The position numbers were made by a program, and so were the translations under genes. This document shows, piece by piece, positions 30,701-39,725 of a stretch of DNA of 64,000 nucleotides; position 1 is the first letter of the stretch; each line of letters starts with the position of its first letter. A model generated the notes under the pieces. It searched no databases and was not told where the DNA came from. It worked only from the letters and a program-made list of their open reading frames with translations. This stretch comes from Roseateles_B sp051857535 (GTDB lineage Bacteria; Pseudomonadota; Gammaproteobacteria; Burkholderiales; Burkholderiaceae_C): the NCBI RefSeq assembly GCF_051857535.1, contig NZ_JBPZGY010000011.1:102993-166992 (forward strand). Direction: 5' to 3'.

Positions 30701-32240
30701 ACCGCAGCTGCAGGGCCAGGCGCTCGGCCCTGTCATCGAGCTCGGCATAGCTGAGCTGCCGGCCTTCGAAAACCAGGGCCACCGCCTCCGGCGTGCGCCT
30801 GGCCTGCTCCTCAAAGATCTGATGGATGCAGCGGTCCTGGGGGAACTCGCGCTGGGTGTCATTCCAGTCCACGAGGATCTGCCGCCGCTCCTCGCCGGAC
30901 AGCAGGGGCAGGTCGCGGACCAGGGTCTGCGGCTCGGCGACCACGGCGGCCAGCAAGGTCTTGAAGTGACTGACCATGCGCTCGATCGTGGGGCGATCAA
31001 ACAGGTCGCAGTTGTACTGGATCGCGCCGCGCAGCTGGTCGCCCGATTCCAGCAGGTCCAGGGTGAGGTCGAACTTGGCTGTCGGTGTTTCGCCGATGCG
31101 CTGCGGGCTGAGTTCCAGCCCGGGAAGAGGGGGCGTTTCGCCGACGTCACTGCCGTAGGTGAGCATGACCTGAAAGAGCGGCGAATGGTTCAGGCTGCGG
31201 TCGGGCTGCAGAGCCTTCACCAGCATCTCGAAGGGCAGGTCCTGGTGGTCGTTGGCATCCAGGACAGACTCGCGCACCTGCTCCAGCACCTGGAGAAAGC
31301 GCTGGCCCGGGGCGCTGCGCACGCGCAGCACCAAGGTGTTGACGAAGAAGCCGATCAGCCCTTCCAGCTCTTTTCGTGGCCGCCCGGCCACTGGGTAGCC
31401 GATGCAGACATCACCCTGGCCGCTGTAGCGGTGGAGGAGGATGCCCAACACGGCCGAGACGGCCATGAAGGGCGTGGTGCGGGTTTGCTGGCAGAGCCTG
31501 CGCAAGGCAGCGCTGGTGCTCCCCGCCAGTTCAAAGGGGATGAAGGCGCCGCGGTGGCTCAGCAGAGCAGGGCGGGGGCGGTCCAGTGGCAGGTCGATCA
31601 GCTGCGGCGCACCCTCGAGGGTCCGTCGCCAGAAGTCGAGCTGGGCAGCCAGTACGTCGCCCTGTAGCCATTGCCGCTGCCACAGGGCGTAGTCCGCGTA
31701 CTGGATGGGCAGCTCGGGCAGCGGAGAGGGCTGACCCTTGGCAAAGGCCGCATACAAGGCGCCCATTTCGCGCATCAGCACATCGATGGACCAGCCGTCC
31801 GAGATGATGTGATGCATGGTCAGCAGCAGCACATGCTCCGTGGGCGTCATGCGCACAAGCAGGCCGCGGATCAGCGGGCCCTCGGCCAGGTCAAAGGGGG
31901 CATCTGCCTCGTGCTGCAGATGCAGGCACAACTGCTCCTCGGGCTGGGCCGCCGCTGACAGGTCAAGCTGAACGAGGGCGAACTCGGCGGACGCTGCAAT
32001 GAGCTGGACCACATCATGTTCGCGGTCCGCCTGCATCACCGTGCGCAGCACCTCGTGCCGGCGCAGCAGTTCATTGAGCGACTCCCGAAGCGCGCGGACG
32101 TCCACCATGCCCCGCAGCCGCCAGGCGACGGACATGTTGTAGAGCCCGCTGCCGGACTCGTACTGGTCGATGAACCACAACCTCTGCTGAGCAAAGGAAG
32201 CGAGAACGCGGTCACCTGCTGCGGGCGAAGCCTCAAACAT
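27720..32240 (-). CDS. Non-ribosomal peptide synthetase, C-A-T-C
   Basis: A 1506-residue NRPS. Domains: condensation (His motif HHIISDGWS, about residue 142), adenylation (A3 YTSGSTGRPK about 618; A5 NAYGPTE), thiolation (FFALGGHSL, about 1005) and a second, C-terminal condensation-like domain (DHGIADG, about 1200, keeping the catalytic second His). By hand alignment to GrsA the pocket reads D-A-F-W-L-G-A-T-F with the usual Lys, close to the known Val code DAFWIGGTFK. No thioesterase follows, so release may use the terminal C domain. The ATG at 32240 starts a typical C domain; the longer frame upstream looks non-coding. It lies 133 bp upstream of the MurL-like/FMO gene. Confidence 0.93.
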   Translation of the reverse strand: MFEASPAAGDRVLASFAQQRLWFIDQYESGSGLYNMSVAWRLRGMVDVRALRESLNELLRRHEVLRTVMQADREHDVVQLIAASAEFALVQLDLSAAAQPEEQLCLHLQHEADAPFDLAEGPLIRGLLVRMTPTEHVLLLTMHHIISDGWSIDVLMREMGALYAAFAKGQPSPLPELPIQYADYALWQRQWLQGDVLAAQLDFWRRTLEGAPQLIDLPLDRPRPALLSHRGAFIPFELAGSTSAALRRLCQQTRTTPFMAVSAVLGILLHRYSGQGDVCIGYPVAGRPRKELEGLIGFFVNTLVLRVRSAPGQRFLQVLEQVRESVLDANDHQDLPFEMLVKALQPDRSLNHSPLFQVMLTYGSDVGETPPLPGLELSPQRIGETPTAKFDLTLDLLESGDQLRGAIQYNCDLFDRPTIERMVSHFKTLLAAVVAEPQTLVRDLPLLSGEERRQILVDWNDTQREFPQDRCIHQIFEEQARRTPEAVALVFEGRQLSYAELDDRAERLALQLRSLGVRPDALVGICLERSFEMVVALLAILKAGGAYLPLDPRLPTERLSFMLSDAAPTVMITSRLLQQQLPAFDSTWVCVDDPGTLPPAGTAQHPPITTQAGHLAYCMYTSGSTGRPKAVAIEHRGVLRLVKGTTYARMGAGDTFLLNAPLAFDASTFEIWGALLNGARLVIAPPGLVSVDELRELVRREAVSILWLTAALFDQFCEAELQSLQSLRQLLSGGEVLSVRAVRRLQAALPGCQLSNAYGPTETTTFATCHPFDAGFDQAVAPIGRPITNTQAYILDAQLAPVPVGVTGQIYLAGAGLARCYLNRPDLTAERFVPNPFGAAGSRMYATGDLARYLPDGKIDFVGRIDHQVKIRGFRIELGEIEAALLACPGVKEALVVALADASGGKRLVGYVVAPGLTKQALRDHLQRTLPEYMVPPTLVQLDAFPLNANGKIDRKALPLPAASRDLAEGDYVAPRNASEQRLATLWSEVLKIDRIGVRDNFFALGGHSLLAIRMQGLLASRLGCKFLLKPFFASPTIESLAELLVADAAALPAPQAGSMGGLGAANRRPATANQKTRWRYFRREGWPKANIVLTLRYARKLDAATAREALRTLLDRHEGLRLHFVAVRGQPRLEQRLADTEALLDQALVYDEQALDDEAIQASVRALQDTSFPLHRAPLFKLCVHATRGQSCYLTLLADHGIADGMSMEILWCDLLRALSGEQTQNQPRPPQYFEYAHWVDAALTSAAVRAQRDYWHTLLPDTVPAIPFERERARPRPYMHDTFARQALMDSQISKGLQQLAAKTGVSVFALASGALASVVRDIYESDDILVSSRFTNRPRPEYNSTFGWFLQSWMLRLQSAGKSPLDVARQAFEQLAHVLDMAPILMHPVNELNDPTILGPAYGQRAQIFHIHQNFSDGSASQFIRSHAEPVELTEPAGSSYYDLYLTTSDSTKGFGIHIQFNSSLFKDEEAEDFFKRYQECLVQMAHEGQRPAFAQSAAAIVI

Positions 32241-32539
32241 ATCTGTGTTCTTCTTGGGGTGCGTGGCTGAAGCGATCAGCGCTGCGTGGGTTCTTTCAGG
32301 CCGTCTGGCCTGTGCTTGATGGGTCAAGCTTCTCAAGCCTTGCCATGCCTTGTCTGCCTCGATGGATCGGGTGTGCAAGCCGTTCGTGATGACGGGCGCT
32401 GTGAGCGATCCTGCCGAAAGAGCCGCTGTGGCAAGCTCCCGTGGTCCTGCAGCACGAGGAGGGCGCCCCGACGCCGCCAGGCCATCAGGGGCGGGCCCCG
32501 CAGGCGCGCGGAAGCACCGCCGCTGCCAGGGCCGCTACC
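32241..32539. other. Intergenic region upstream of the C-A-T-C NRPS
   Basis: About 300 bp without a supported gene between the desaturase stop and the NRPS start, both on the minus strand. It holds a perfect inverted repeat GCTTGA-TGGG-TCAAGC (32314-32329), lacking a T-run, that could be an operator or a weak hairpin. Confidence 0.4.
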
Positions 32540-33478
32540 TCAGGCTTGGCGAGGCTTGCTTGCCAATACCTCCCTGATCAGGCTGAGATAGCTGTCGTTC
32601 TGGTACTTGATGCGGGAGGCAATGCGCAGGTGGAAGGCTCGCAATGCCTCCGGCCGCAGCGCGGGCGCCAGATGGTGTTCCACGTGGTAGTTGTTGCCGT
32701 TGGTGAACCACACCAGCAGCCAGCTGGCGCGCACCGTGCGGGTGTTCTCGAACACGGAGGGCGTCTTGTCGCAGTTCCAGTGCTCGGGGGATTCCACCAG
32801 GGTGTGGATGCACGCGGCGAGGGGGAATGCCAGGAAGAGGACGGCCTCAAAGGGGCGGTACACCACCACGAGGCCTGCGGCCACCAGCAAGATCACGCCG
32901 AACGCTGCGTAGTCGCCACGAATGCGGGAGTCGTTGTTCTTGTTGTAGACGCGTCCCATGGACCCGCCCGTGAAGGCCGCCCAGATCAGCCGGGCCACCT
33001 GCACCCAATGCGGCAGCATCAGCATGTTGAAGAGCAGACGCAGGGGCTTGTTGTTGTTTTCCTTGGAGAACTGGAAGAACTCGGCGTCGTCCTCCATGCC
33101 CACGTGCTGATGGTGATGGAGATGGCGGTCGCGGTAATGGTTGACCGAGATCAGCAGCGGCAAGCCCAAGAGGAAGCCCAGCTTCATGTCGAAGGAGCGG
33201 TTTCCGGTGCCAATCCCGTGCAAGGCCTGGTGCTGCAGCTCAACGCCATGTGCGAAACCCAGCGCAGCCAGGGTGACCCCCAGCATCTGGACCCACCACT
33301 GCTGGGCGCCCGCCAGATGGAATCCTGCGGCAATGAGACCTGCCCAAACGCCGAATTTGGCGAGGAACACAAAGGGTCGATTGACGATGAGGTCCTTGTA
33401 GTCGATGTCGTGGTTCATGAGGTCAACGCTAAAGAATGGGTTCAGTTGCCGAATGTGTTGCCGTGCATCAAGGTCCAA
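32540..33478 (-). CDS. Membrane fatty acid desaturase/hydroxylase family protein
   Basis: A 312-residue di-iron membrane enzyme (292 if the internal ATG at 33418 is used). Three histidine clusters are visible: HGVELQHQALH, HYRDRHLHHHQH and NYHVEHH, between four or so hydrophobic helices. This is the FA_desaturase pattern for enzymes that introduce C=C or C-OH into acyl chains or small hydrophobic substrates. The TTG at 33478 has GAGGAG just upstream, whereas the ATG at 33418 lacks a ribosome site. It is the first gene of the minus-strand run before the 2-kb empty region. Its substrate could be an acyl chain or a tethered amino acid; the sequence does not decide. Confidence 0.85.
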   Translation of the reverse strand: MDLDARQHIRQLNPFFSVDLMNHDIDYKDLIVNRPFVFLAKFGVWAGLIAAGFHLAGAQQWWVQMLGVTLAALGFAHGVELQHQALHGIGTGNRSFDMKLGFLLGLPLLISVNHYRDRHLHHHQHVGMEDDAEFFQFSKENNNKPLRLLFNMLMLPHWVQVARLIWAAFTGGSMGRVYNKNNDSRIRGDYAAFGVILLVAAGLVVVYRPFEAVLFLAFPLAACIHTLVESPEHWNCDKTPSVFENTRTVRASWLLVWFTNGNNYHVEHHLAPALRPEALRAFHLRIASRIKYQNDSYLSLIREVLASKPRQA

Positions 33479-35503
33479 TGCTCCTCGTCGCTAGGACAAT
33501 CGCTTCTGACAGGGCTGGCGGTGCCACGGCGGGTGATCTGTCCAGGGCCGGCTCTGCTGTGCAGGGCGGTCCCCGGAAAGGCCATCCACCTTGCCTTGCG
33601 CCTGTGACATGGGTGGTCTCCCATCCCCCTGGCCGCAAGGAGCTATCAGCGCCTTCGTGCGACACGCTGTCGTCTCAAGTCCGCGTCCGGCATTGATTCC
33701 AAAAAATCGGCATCAGGACAGGCCTGGGTCCGGCGAGGCCGGTCTCCAGCAGGATGCCCTCTCTTGAGCAGGGCGCACCTGCCCCCGTGCCGCGCTGCGA
33801 AGACGGCCGAGCGCACCGGGCTCTGCTTTGGAAAGCGCCTGCGTCCTCTGCTCCTGGCTTCGCCGTGCTGCGCAGGCCTGCTGCCACCCTTGCCTTCACT
33901 GAATGGTCTCCATCCAGGGCCTGCATCCCTGGCCTGGAAACCAGCCAGCCGCTAGGGCTCAATGCTCCAGCCGGAGATCATGCGAGGGCTGCTCGCGCCC
34001 ACGCCAGCCTCACCGGTGTGCCGGGATCGCGGGCATCGTCAGCGTCAGGCTGCAGGTGGCGTTGCGGGCGATTTGCCTTTGGCCAAGCCGACAGCACCGG
34101 CAACGCCGGCACCACGACTGGCACACATGCGCGGCGGTGCCCGGCCGGACTCGAGTACAGCGTGTGAACGCCGCACCTCTGCCCCTGCGGATGGGCATTG
34201 CTGACGGATGTTGCCGAAGGTCATTGCCTGCGGTCATTGCCAACCGGCAGCCGCACCAAGCCGCACTCTGTGGAACCAGTTGGGGCGGCTCCGCTCAGAT
34301 CATCGGCGCTGCCCCTGCCTCCCCGTCTGCAGCCTCCCGGTGACGACCTGCAGTCACGATGGCCTATTCCAGCGCCCGGTGTGGGCTCCTGGGGAAGACC
34401 GTGTCTGCTGTCCTGCCCTGGGCGGTGCTTCTTGTCGCTTGCGCTGCTGAGCGCCTTGCCAGGCTCCTTGCTGGAGGATTTGCCGGGCTAGTTGTAGGTA
34501 TTGTGTGATTCCTCTCCTGAATGGAACTCGTCGAATGTTATGGATGTTCTTATTGCCGCCTTCAATGCTGAGCATTTGCAGGCAGGTTCACTGACGCAAC
34601 TAATGAATTAGGTACCGCTATCGTGACATGGCAATGACGCCTGATCCACCCGTGAAGTGCTACGAAATGTCGCGGCGCGGCTTGCGGCCCTGGGGTGGCT
34701 CATCAAGTGAGCGGGACTCTCTTGTGATGGCTTCCATGCTACGTCGGGTGCGCAGTGTAGGGGATCAATTTGAAGGTGCAAGCACAAAAATAATTGGGGT
34801 AATCAGCAGGGCATGACTTACGGGATGGATGCGCGTCCGAGTTGCCCGGGCGGTTACCGCACGCCACATGTCTTGTGCTGGCGCTGCGGTCATGTGAAGC
34901 GGCCAGTCTGCCGGGATGGCATCCCTGTTCATGCGCCATGGCAGGTATTGAAGAGCGCTCTGAGAGGGCCGGCGCCTGGCGAGGCCCTGGTTTGAAGATC
35001 CCTTCCAGGGCGGCTTGGAAACGCTTGAAACTGGGTACACAAGCCTCGGCCGTGATGCTGGTGTGCAACACAGGCGGTCGCAGGGGCTGAGGTCTTCTGT
35101 GCGCACTCTGGCACATCGCTGGTGTGGCGCTGCCGTGGTGGTTCGGAAGGCCGCCAGAAGCGGCTTTTTGACGTGTATCGCGTACCGCATCCGCCGAAAG
35201 GAGAGAGCTCTCCGGATTCTTCCCTAACCGCGATATAGAACGTAGACTTCCGCGCGCGCTGTTCACGGGGCAGGGCCTGTCGAGGATCTCGGCGGGCGCT
35301 TGTACTTTCTCCGCTTTCGTGCGAGGCCCAGGGCCTTGGCACCCAGTGAGACCCCATCCCCCCTGCGCGGCCGCGATGCCGTGCATGCACGCCCTGCGCC
35401 GACGGCCGGAAGCCGGGGTCTGGGTGGGGCAGCGACTCTTGTCAGCAGGCAGGCGCCTGCGTCCACGTCATCGAAGCATTCGTGCTAGCAAATTGGATAT
35501 CAC
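33479..35503. other. 2-kb region without a supported gene
   Basis: Both strands were scanned. The frames present are short, Arg/Ala/Pro-rich and show no recognisable protein motif or good ribosome site. An AT-richer pocket at about 34490-34810 contains the palindrome CTAATGAATTAG (34600-34611), related to sites at 48942 and 63551. The region separates divergent desaturase and dioxygenase genes, so it should hold promoters for both, and possibly a decayed gene or a small RNA. Confidence 0.5.
34600..34611. promoter_or_regulatory. Palindrome CTAATGAATTAG, candidate operator
   Basis: A 12-bp inverted repeat (CTAA-TGAA-TTAG) in the AT-richer part of the 2-kb gap. It differs from the core of the palindrome at 63551-63564 by one base, and is similar to that at 48942-48955. 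Function is inferred only from recurrence in intergenic DNA. Confidence 0.3.
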
Positions 35504-36304
35504 ATGAACGATTTCATTTCCGGCGAACTGGAAGTGCTCCAGCAGCTGATTGAGTTCAACAAGACCAAGGAAGCCTTCTTCGCGAGCCAGGATGTGAGGG
35601 CGCCTCATGAGTCTGTGGCGCCCTACATCAGTCAGCTGAACCAGGATGGCATCGTGATGATTCCTGGTTTTCTCTCCGAGGAGCAGTGCCAGTCCATCTG
35701 CCGGAACAAGCCGGATCAAGAGGAGTTCACGCTGTCAACGGAAGACGACAAGTCGATGTTCTATCTGAACGCGGCGCGGCACCCGGCCTTTGCCGACTTC
35801 TTCGAAGACCCCCGTACGGTGCGCATCATGAAGGGCTACATCGGCGAGAACGCCGTCCCCCTGCGCCAAAGCATGGAGATCCGTACCGTCAAGGGATCGG
35901 TCCATGCTTTCAACAGAATGTTCCACATGGACAGCTGGAAGCCCCGGGTCAAGGCATTCCTGTACCTGCATGACGTCACCACTGACGACGCACCCGTGGT
36001 GTATCTCAAGGGCAGCCACAAGGGCGACTGGCGTCTGCCCATGGAGTACAAGACCCACACGCTCTACCAGACATCGGAGACCGGCTACGCCAAGGATCTC
36101 GACGTCGTCTGGGTGGGCTGCTACTGGCCCTACGAAGTCAACGAGATCAAGAAGAAGCACGGGCTGCAGGAGCAGGTGTGCACGGGCAAGGCCGGCACCC
36201 TGGTGGTCTTCGATGCCCGTGGCTTGCACAAGGCCACGGAGCTCATCAATGACCACCGGTACATCCTCATCAATCACTACATTGCTGAAGGCCACAACAC
36301 CTGA
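35504..36304 (+). CDS. Phytanoyl-CoA dioxygenase (PhyH) family Fe(II)/2-oxoglutarate oxygenase
   Basis: A 266-residue PhyH-like non-heme iron oxygenase. The iron-binding HxD is in MFHMDSW (about residue 145). The distal His is in ARGLHKATE (about 244), followed by a basic residue region that would hold 2-oxoglutarate. YISQLNQDGIVMIPGFLS is the usual family start. Such enzymes hydroxylate free or carrier-bound amino acids in many NRPS pathways. It is alone on the plus strand, convergent with the downstream NRPS gene. A GGAT 5 bp before the ATG is a modest ribosome site. Confidence 0.87.
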   Translation: MNDFISGELEVLQQLIEFNKTKEAFFASQDVRAPHESVAPYISQLNQDGIVMIPGFLSEEQCQSICRNKPDQEEFTLSTEDDKSMFYLNAARHPAFADFFEDPRTVRIMKGYIGENAVPLRQSMEIRTVKGSVHAFNRMFHMDSWKPRVKAFLYLHDVTTDDAPVVYLKGSHKGDWRLPMEYKTHTLYQTSETGYAKDLDVVWVGCYWPYEVNEIKKKHGLQEQVCTGKAGTLVVFDARGLHKATELINDHRYILINHYIAEGHNT

Positions 36305-36370
36305 ATCCAGGCGTGGCGTCAGCCATGAGGGGCGGGGCGGCTGCCTGCGTCCACAGGCCTTTGAGCAGCG

Positions 36371-36420
36371 CCCCGGTAGTACCTCGGTAGTGCCCCGATA
36401 GTGCCCCGATAGTGCCTCGG
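36371..36420. repeat. 11-bp tandem repeat, about 4.5 copies
   Basis: Units ccccggtagta, cctcggtagtg, ccccgatagtg, ccccgatagtg and a partial cctcgg follow each other without gaps in the convergent gap after the PhyH gene. It is probably non-coding and length-variable. Confidence 0.8.
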
Positions 36421-36503
36421 CCCTCGCCAGCCTACGCGGGGCGCTCACGCCCCTTCCTGTGCCCCATCAGGTGCTGAACCTGCGACTCAGCAGGTCCGGT
36501 GGT

Positions 36504-36550
36504 GCGGCCTGTGGCAGGCCTTGAGCAGCGGGCGGCCTGCCACAGGCCGC
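36504..36550. terminator. Perfect 17-bp inverted repeat between convergent genes
   Basis: GCGGCCTGTGGCAGGCC (36504-36520) pairs perfectly with 36534-36550 around a 13-nt loop. It lies 10 bp after the NRPS stop (minus strand) and 200 bp after the PhyH stop (plus strand). There is no clear T-run, but the very stable hairpin probably acts as a bidirectional transcript end or mRNA 3' stabiliser. Confidence 0.6.
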
Positions 36551-36559
36551 CCGCGAGCG

Positions 36560-39500
36560 TCATGCCGAGGTTGCGCGTGCGCGGCGCGGGATGATGGCCG
36601 CCGGGCTTGCCACCTCCTTGGCGGGCTCGTCCTTTACGGCCAGGGCGTCCAGCGCTTCAGCCATGGAAGCGATGGTGGGCGCGTCCAGCAGCAGGCGCAG
36701 GGGGATTGAACGCCCCAGCTGCTTGGCCGCCTTGCCGACAATCTGCGTGGCGAGCAGCGAGTGTCCGCCCAGGGCGAAGAAGTTGTCCGTTCTCTGGAGT
36801 TGCCCCGTCTGGAGGACTTCCTGCCAGATCGCCATGAGCCAGGCCTCGGTACCGGAGGCCGGCAGCGCAGGCGGGAGGGAGGTGGATTCCATCCGCGGCG
36901 ACACCTTAGGCAAGGCCTTGCGATCGACCTTGCCGGTGGCGCCCTTGGGCAGCGTGGCCATGGCATGCCAGGCGGAGGGCACCATGTAGTGCGGCAGGCG
37001 CTGGCGCAGCGCATGACTCAACGCGGCCTCGTCCAGCGAGCCTTCAGGGGGCACTGGTGCGAGGTAGGCCACGAGGTGGGCGCTGCCTGTGTCGCTGAGC
37101 TGCACGGCGACAGCGGCCTCCTGGATACCTCCGAGTTCCAGGAGTGCAGCCTCGATCTCTCCCGGCTCAATCCGATAGCCTCGCAGCTTGATCTGATCGT
37201 CGGCACGCCCCAGGAACTGAAGCTCTCCATGGGGCTGCCACTGGGCCAGGTCACCGGTGTCGTACATGCGGCTGCCGCTCTGGCCGAAGGGATCGGGGAT
37301 GAAGCGTTCTGCTGTGAGGCCGGGCTGGCCGCAATAGCCGCGAGCCAGGCCAGCGCCGGCAATGTACAGCCGGCCAGGTGTCCCCGGCGGGACCGGCCGC
37401 AGCTGGGCATCGAGCACATAGGCGTGCACCCCGGTGATGGGGCGTCCGATGGAAGGTGCACCGGCCAGGCCCGCAGGCACGCGCGAGGAGGTGGAGATCA
37501 CCGTGCACTCGGTGGGGCCGTAATGGTTGTGGAGTGCAACGCTGTCGTCAGGAGGCCCGAAGTGCAGGCGATCGCCGCCTGTGTGCAGAGTCTTCAGAGG
37601 CAGGTGTTGCGCCTGCCCTGAGCTCATGAAGGACTCGGCCAGGGGTGTGACCAGGCAGGTGGCCGTGATGCCTTCGGTCTTCATCACGCGGGCGAGTTCG
37701 GCGGGATCGACGACGAAGTCCTCCAGCAGCACCAGCGTCGCTCCGGCGCACAGCGTGCCCCAGATTTCCCAGGTGGCAGGATCGAAGGCGATGTTTGTCA
37801 CTTGCAGGAAGCGGTCGCCGGGGCCCAGGCCCGACGTGGTGATATGCCAGTCCACCAGGTTGGCCAGCGCGGCGCGCGGCACGTCGACGCCCTTGGGCCG
37901 ACCGGTCGAGCCTGAGGTGTAGATGCAGTAGGCGAGGTGGCCGGGCAGGGGCGCCACGGCTGCGGCGGCCGGCTGGGCTGGCGGGGACGGCTCATCCACG
38001 AAGAGCAGGGCTGCGGGCGATGCCGCGAAGCGCTGGGCGTCCGAGCGCCGGCACAGGAGCAGGGTTGCCGCGCTGTCCTGCAGCATGTAGTGCAGCCGGT
38101 CGTCAGGTGCATCGGGGTCCATGGGCAGGCAGGCGCCGCCGGCCTTGGCGATGGCCAGCATGGCCACCACCCGCTCGGCCTCGCGCCCCATGCACATGGC
38201 GATGCGCTGGTCCGGTTGCAGGCCTTGCGCCTGAAGCCGCTGAGCCAGGTCCGTGGCGCGTGCGTCCAGTTCGGCATAGCTCAGGCGTGTGGGGCCGCAC
38301 ACCAGGGCGATTGCCTCCGGCCTCAGCCTTGCATGGGCCTCAACCCGGCGCTCCACAGGCTGTGGCGCAGGGGCAGGGGCCGGATCGGCCGGGCCAATCA
38401 GCAAGGCATGCTCGGCCTCACTGAGCACCGGCAGCTCGCCGACGCGGACCGAGGTCCGCCTGAGCATGACTTCCAGCAGGAGGACGAAATGCGCTGACAT
38501 GCGCCGCACGATCTCTGCGTCAAGCGCTTCGGCGTCGTGTTCGAACAGGCACCGTGCGCCCTCGTCGGCATCTTCGACCTCCAGCCTCAGCAGGTTCTTG
38601 GCATAGGCGGATGTCGTCGGCACGGGCTGTAGCGTCGTCTCGCCCAGCTGCCATGAGGCGGGGCGGCTGCGCTCGTATTTGAAGGCCAGACGCAGCAGGG
38701 ATGCCGCCAGATCGTCACGCTGCCCCTTGAGTGCCCGCACCAGCGAGGGATAGGGGACCTGGCGGGTGTCCATCAGTGCGAAAAGGCGGTCGCTGAGCTG
38801 GTCGAGCAGGTCTTCGACCGTGGCTTCGGGGTCCACGGAGGCGTGGAGGATGGCGACGTTCATCAGGTAGCCGGTCTCATCCGCGGACTCGGCCTCGCGA
38901 ACGTCCATGGGCAGACTCACCGCGAGCTCCCGTCGCAGGCCGTGCTGCGAGACCAGCACCACCAGCGCGCCGAGGTACACGGCTGCAGGGGTGCTGCCCA
39001 GCCGGGCCGCCAGCTCCCGCACGGCCAGCGAGGTGGTCGCGCTCAGCGTGACGGCCCTATGCGCCGAGGGCGCGGCGGCTCGCGCCGGGGGCGTGGCGCG
39101 GGTGGGCAGTGGATCGCCTGCGGGCAGGGCCTGCAATGCCGTCGCGAGGTCCCTGATCTGGGTGCGTCCGGCTGCGGACTGCAGGAATTGCGCCTCCCGC
39201 TCCACATGCTGCTGCAGCGACCAGGCCGGAGGCACCGGATCGGCAGGGGCAGCTCCGAAGCAGCGCTGGAGCTCGTCAAGGAAGACCTGGACAGAAGCGC
39301 CGTCGAAGACCAGATGGTGCACCGTCAGCAGGAGCCCTGCCTCACCTTCGTTGTCCTGGACGATGGCGACGCGGTACAGCGGGCCTTCCGCCATGTCGAT
39401 GGCTTGCAGGCTTTCGTCGTGGGCCCGGGCCTGCAGCGGTCCGGGCAGGATGCGCACAGGGGCCCGCAGGCGGGGGTCGCAGGCAAGACGGGGGACGAAG

Positions 39501-39700
39501 TCCTCCACCACCACGCGCGCGGCCAGGGCGGGATGGCGCAGCAAGGCGCGATCCAGCGCCTGCTCAAGCGCCTGTGCATCCAGCGGCCGCGAGGCCCGCA
39601 GCGCGATCACCACGTTGTACGCGGCACAGGCGTCTTCTCCCGTCCGGGCGATGTACCAGAGGCCTTGCTGACCTACCGTCAAGGGCAATGTCGTGTTCAT
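36560..39700 (-). CDS. Non-ribosomal peptide synthetase, C-A-T
   Basis: A 1046-residue single module. The condensation domain starts at the N-terminus (PLTVGQQGLWYIAR) and has HHLVFDGAS (about residue 128). The adenylation domain has YTSGSTGRPK (about 595) and HYGPTE. The thiolation domain has FFALGGHSL (about 977), and the protein ends about 60 residues later with a basic tail. Hand-read pocket residues are D-P-W-C-H-G-H-V-I plus Lys, which match no code I know. No thioesterase is present. The ATG at 39700 lies 25 bp after the MFS gene stop, as the last gene of the 36.5-47.6 kb operon. Confidence 0.93.
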   Translation of the reverse strand: MNTTLPLTVGQQGLWYIARTGEDACAAYNVVIALRASRPLDAQALEQALDRALLRHPALAARVVVEDFVPRLACDPRLRAPVRILPGPLQARAHDESLQAIDMAEGPLYRVAIVQDNEGEAGLLLTVHHLVFDGASVQVFLDELQRCFGAAPADPVPPAWSLQQHVEREAQFLQSAAGRTQIRDLATALQALPAGDPLPTRATPPARAAAPSAHRAVTLSATTSLAVRELAARLGSTPAAVYLGALVVLVSQHGLRRELAVSLPMDVREAESADETGYLMNVAILHASVDPEATVEDLLDQLSDRLFALMDTRQVPYPSLVRALKGQRDDLAASLLRLAFKYERSRPASWQLGETTLQPVPTTSAYAKNLLRLEVEDADEGARCLFEHDAEALDAEIVRRMSAHFVLLLEVMLRRTSVRVGELPVLSEAEHALLIGPADPAPAPAPQPVERRVEAHARLRPEAIALVCGPTRLSYAELDARATDLAQRLQAQGLQPDQRIAMCMGREAERVVAMLAIAKAGGACLPMDPDAPDDRLHYMLQDSAATLLLCRRSDAQRFAASPAALLFVDEPSPPAQPAAAAVAPLPGHLAYCIYTSGSTGRPKGVDVPRAALANLVDWHITTSGLGPGDRFLQVTNIAFDPATWEIWGTLCAGATLVLLEDFVVDPAELARVMKTEGITATCLVTPLAESFMSSGQAQHLPLKTLHTGGDRLHFGPPDDSVALHNHYGPTECTVISTSSRVPAGLAGAPSIGRPITGVHAYVLDAQLRPVPPGTPGRLYIAGAGLARGYCGQPGLTAERFIPDPFGQSGSRMYDTGDLAQWQPHGELQFLGRADDQIKLRGYRIEPGEIEAALLELGGIQEAAVAVQLSDTGSAHLVAYLAPVPPEGSLDEAALSHALRQRLPHYMVPSAWHAMATLPKGATGKVDRKALPKVSPRMESTSLPPALPASGTEAWLMAIWQEVLQTGQLQRTDNFFALGGHSLLATQIVGKAAKQLGRSIPLRLLLDAPTIASMAEALDALAVKDEPAKEVASPAAIIPRRARATSA

Positions 39701-39725
39701 GCGAGATCTTCTTTCCTGGTCGAAG

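Noticed and set aside
32441..33607. 388-codon plus-strand frame opposite the desaturase
   Set aside because: Its low-complexity His/Gln/Val composition reflects the histidine-rich desaturase on the minus strand.
33675..34343. Several 60-146 codon frames in the 2-kb gap as small genes
   Set aside because: All are Pro/Arg/Ala-rich, overlap one another in different frames and lack ribosome sites or motifs.
36371..36420. Short repeat array as a CRISPR
   Set aside because: Units are 11 bp with no spacers and no cas genes nearby.
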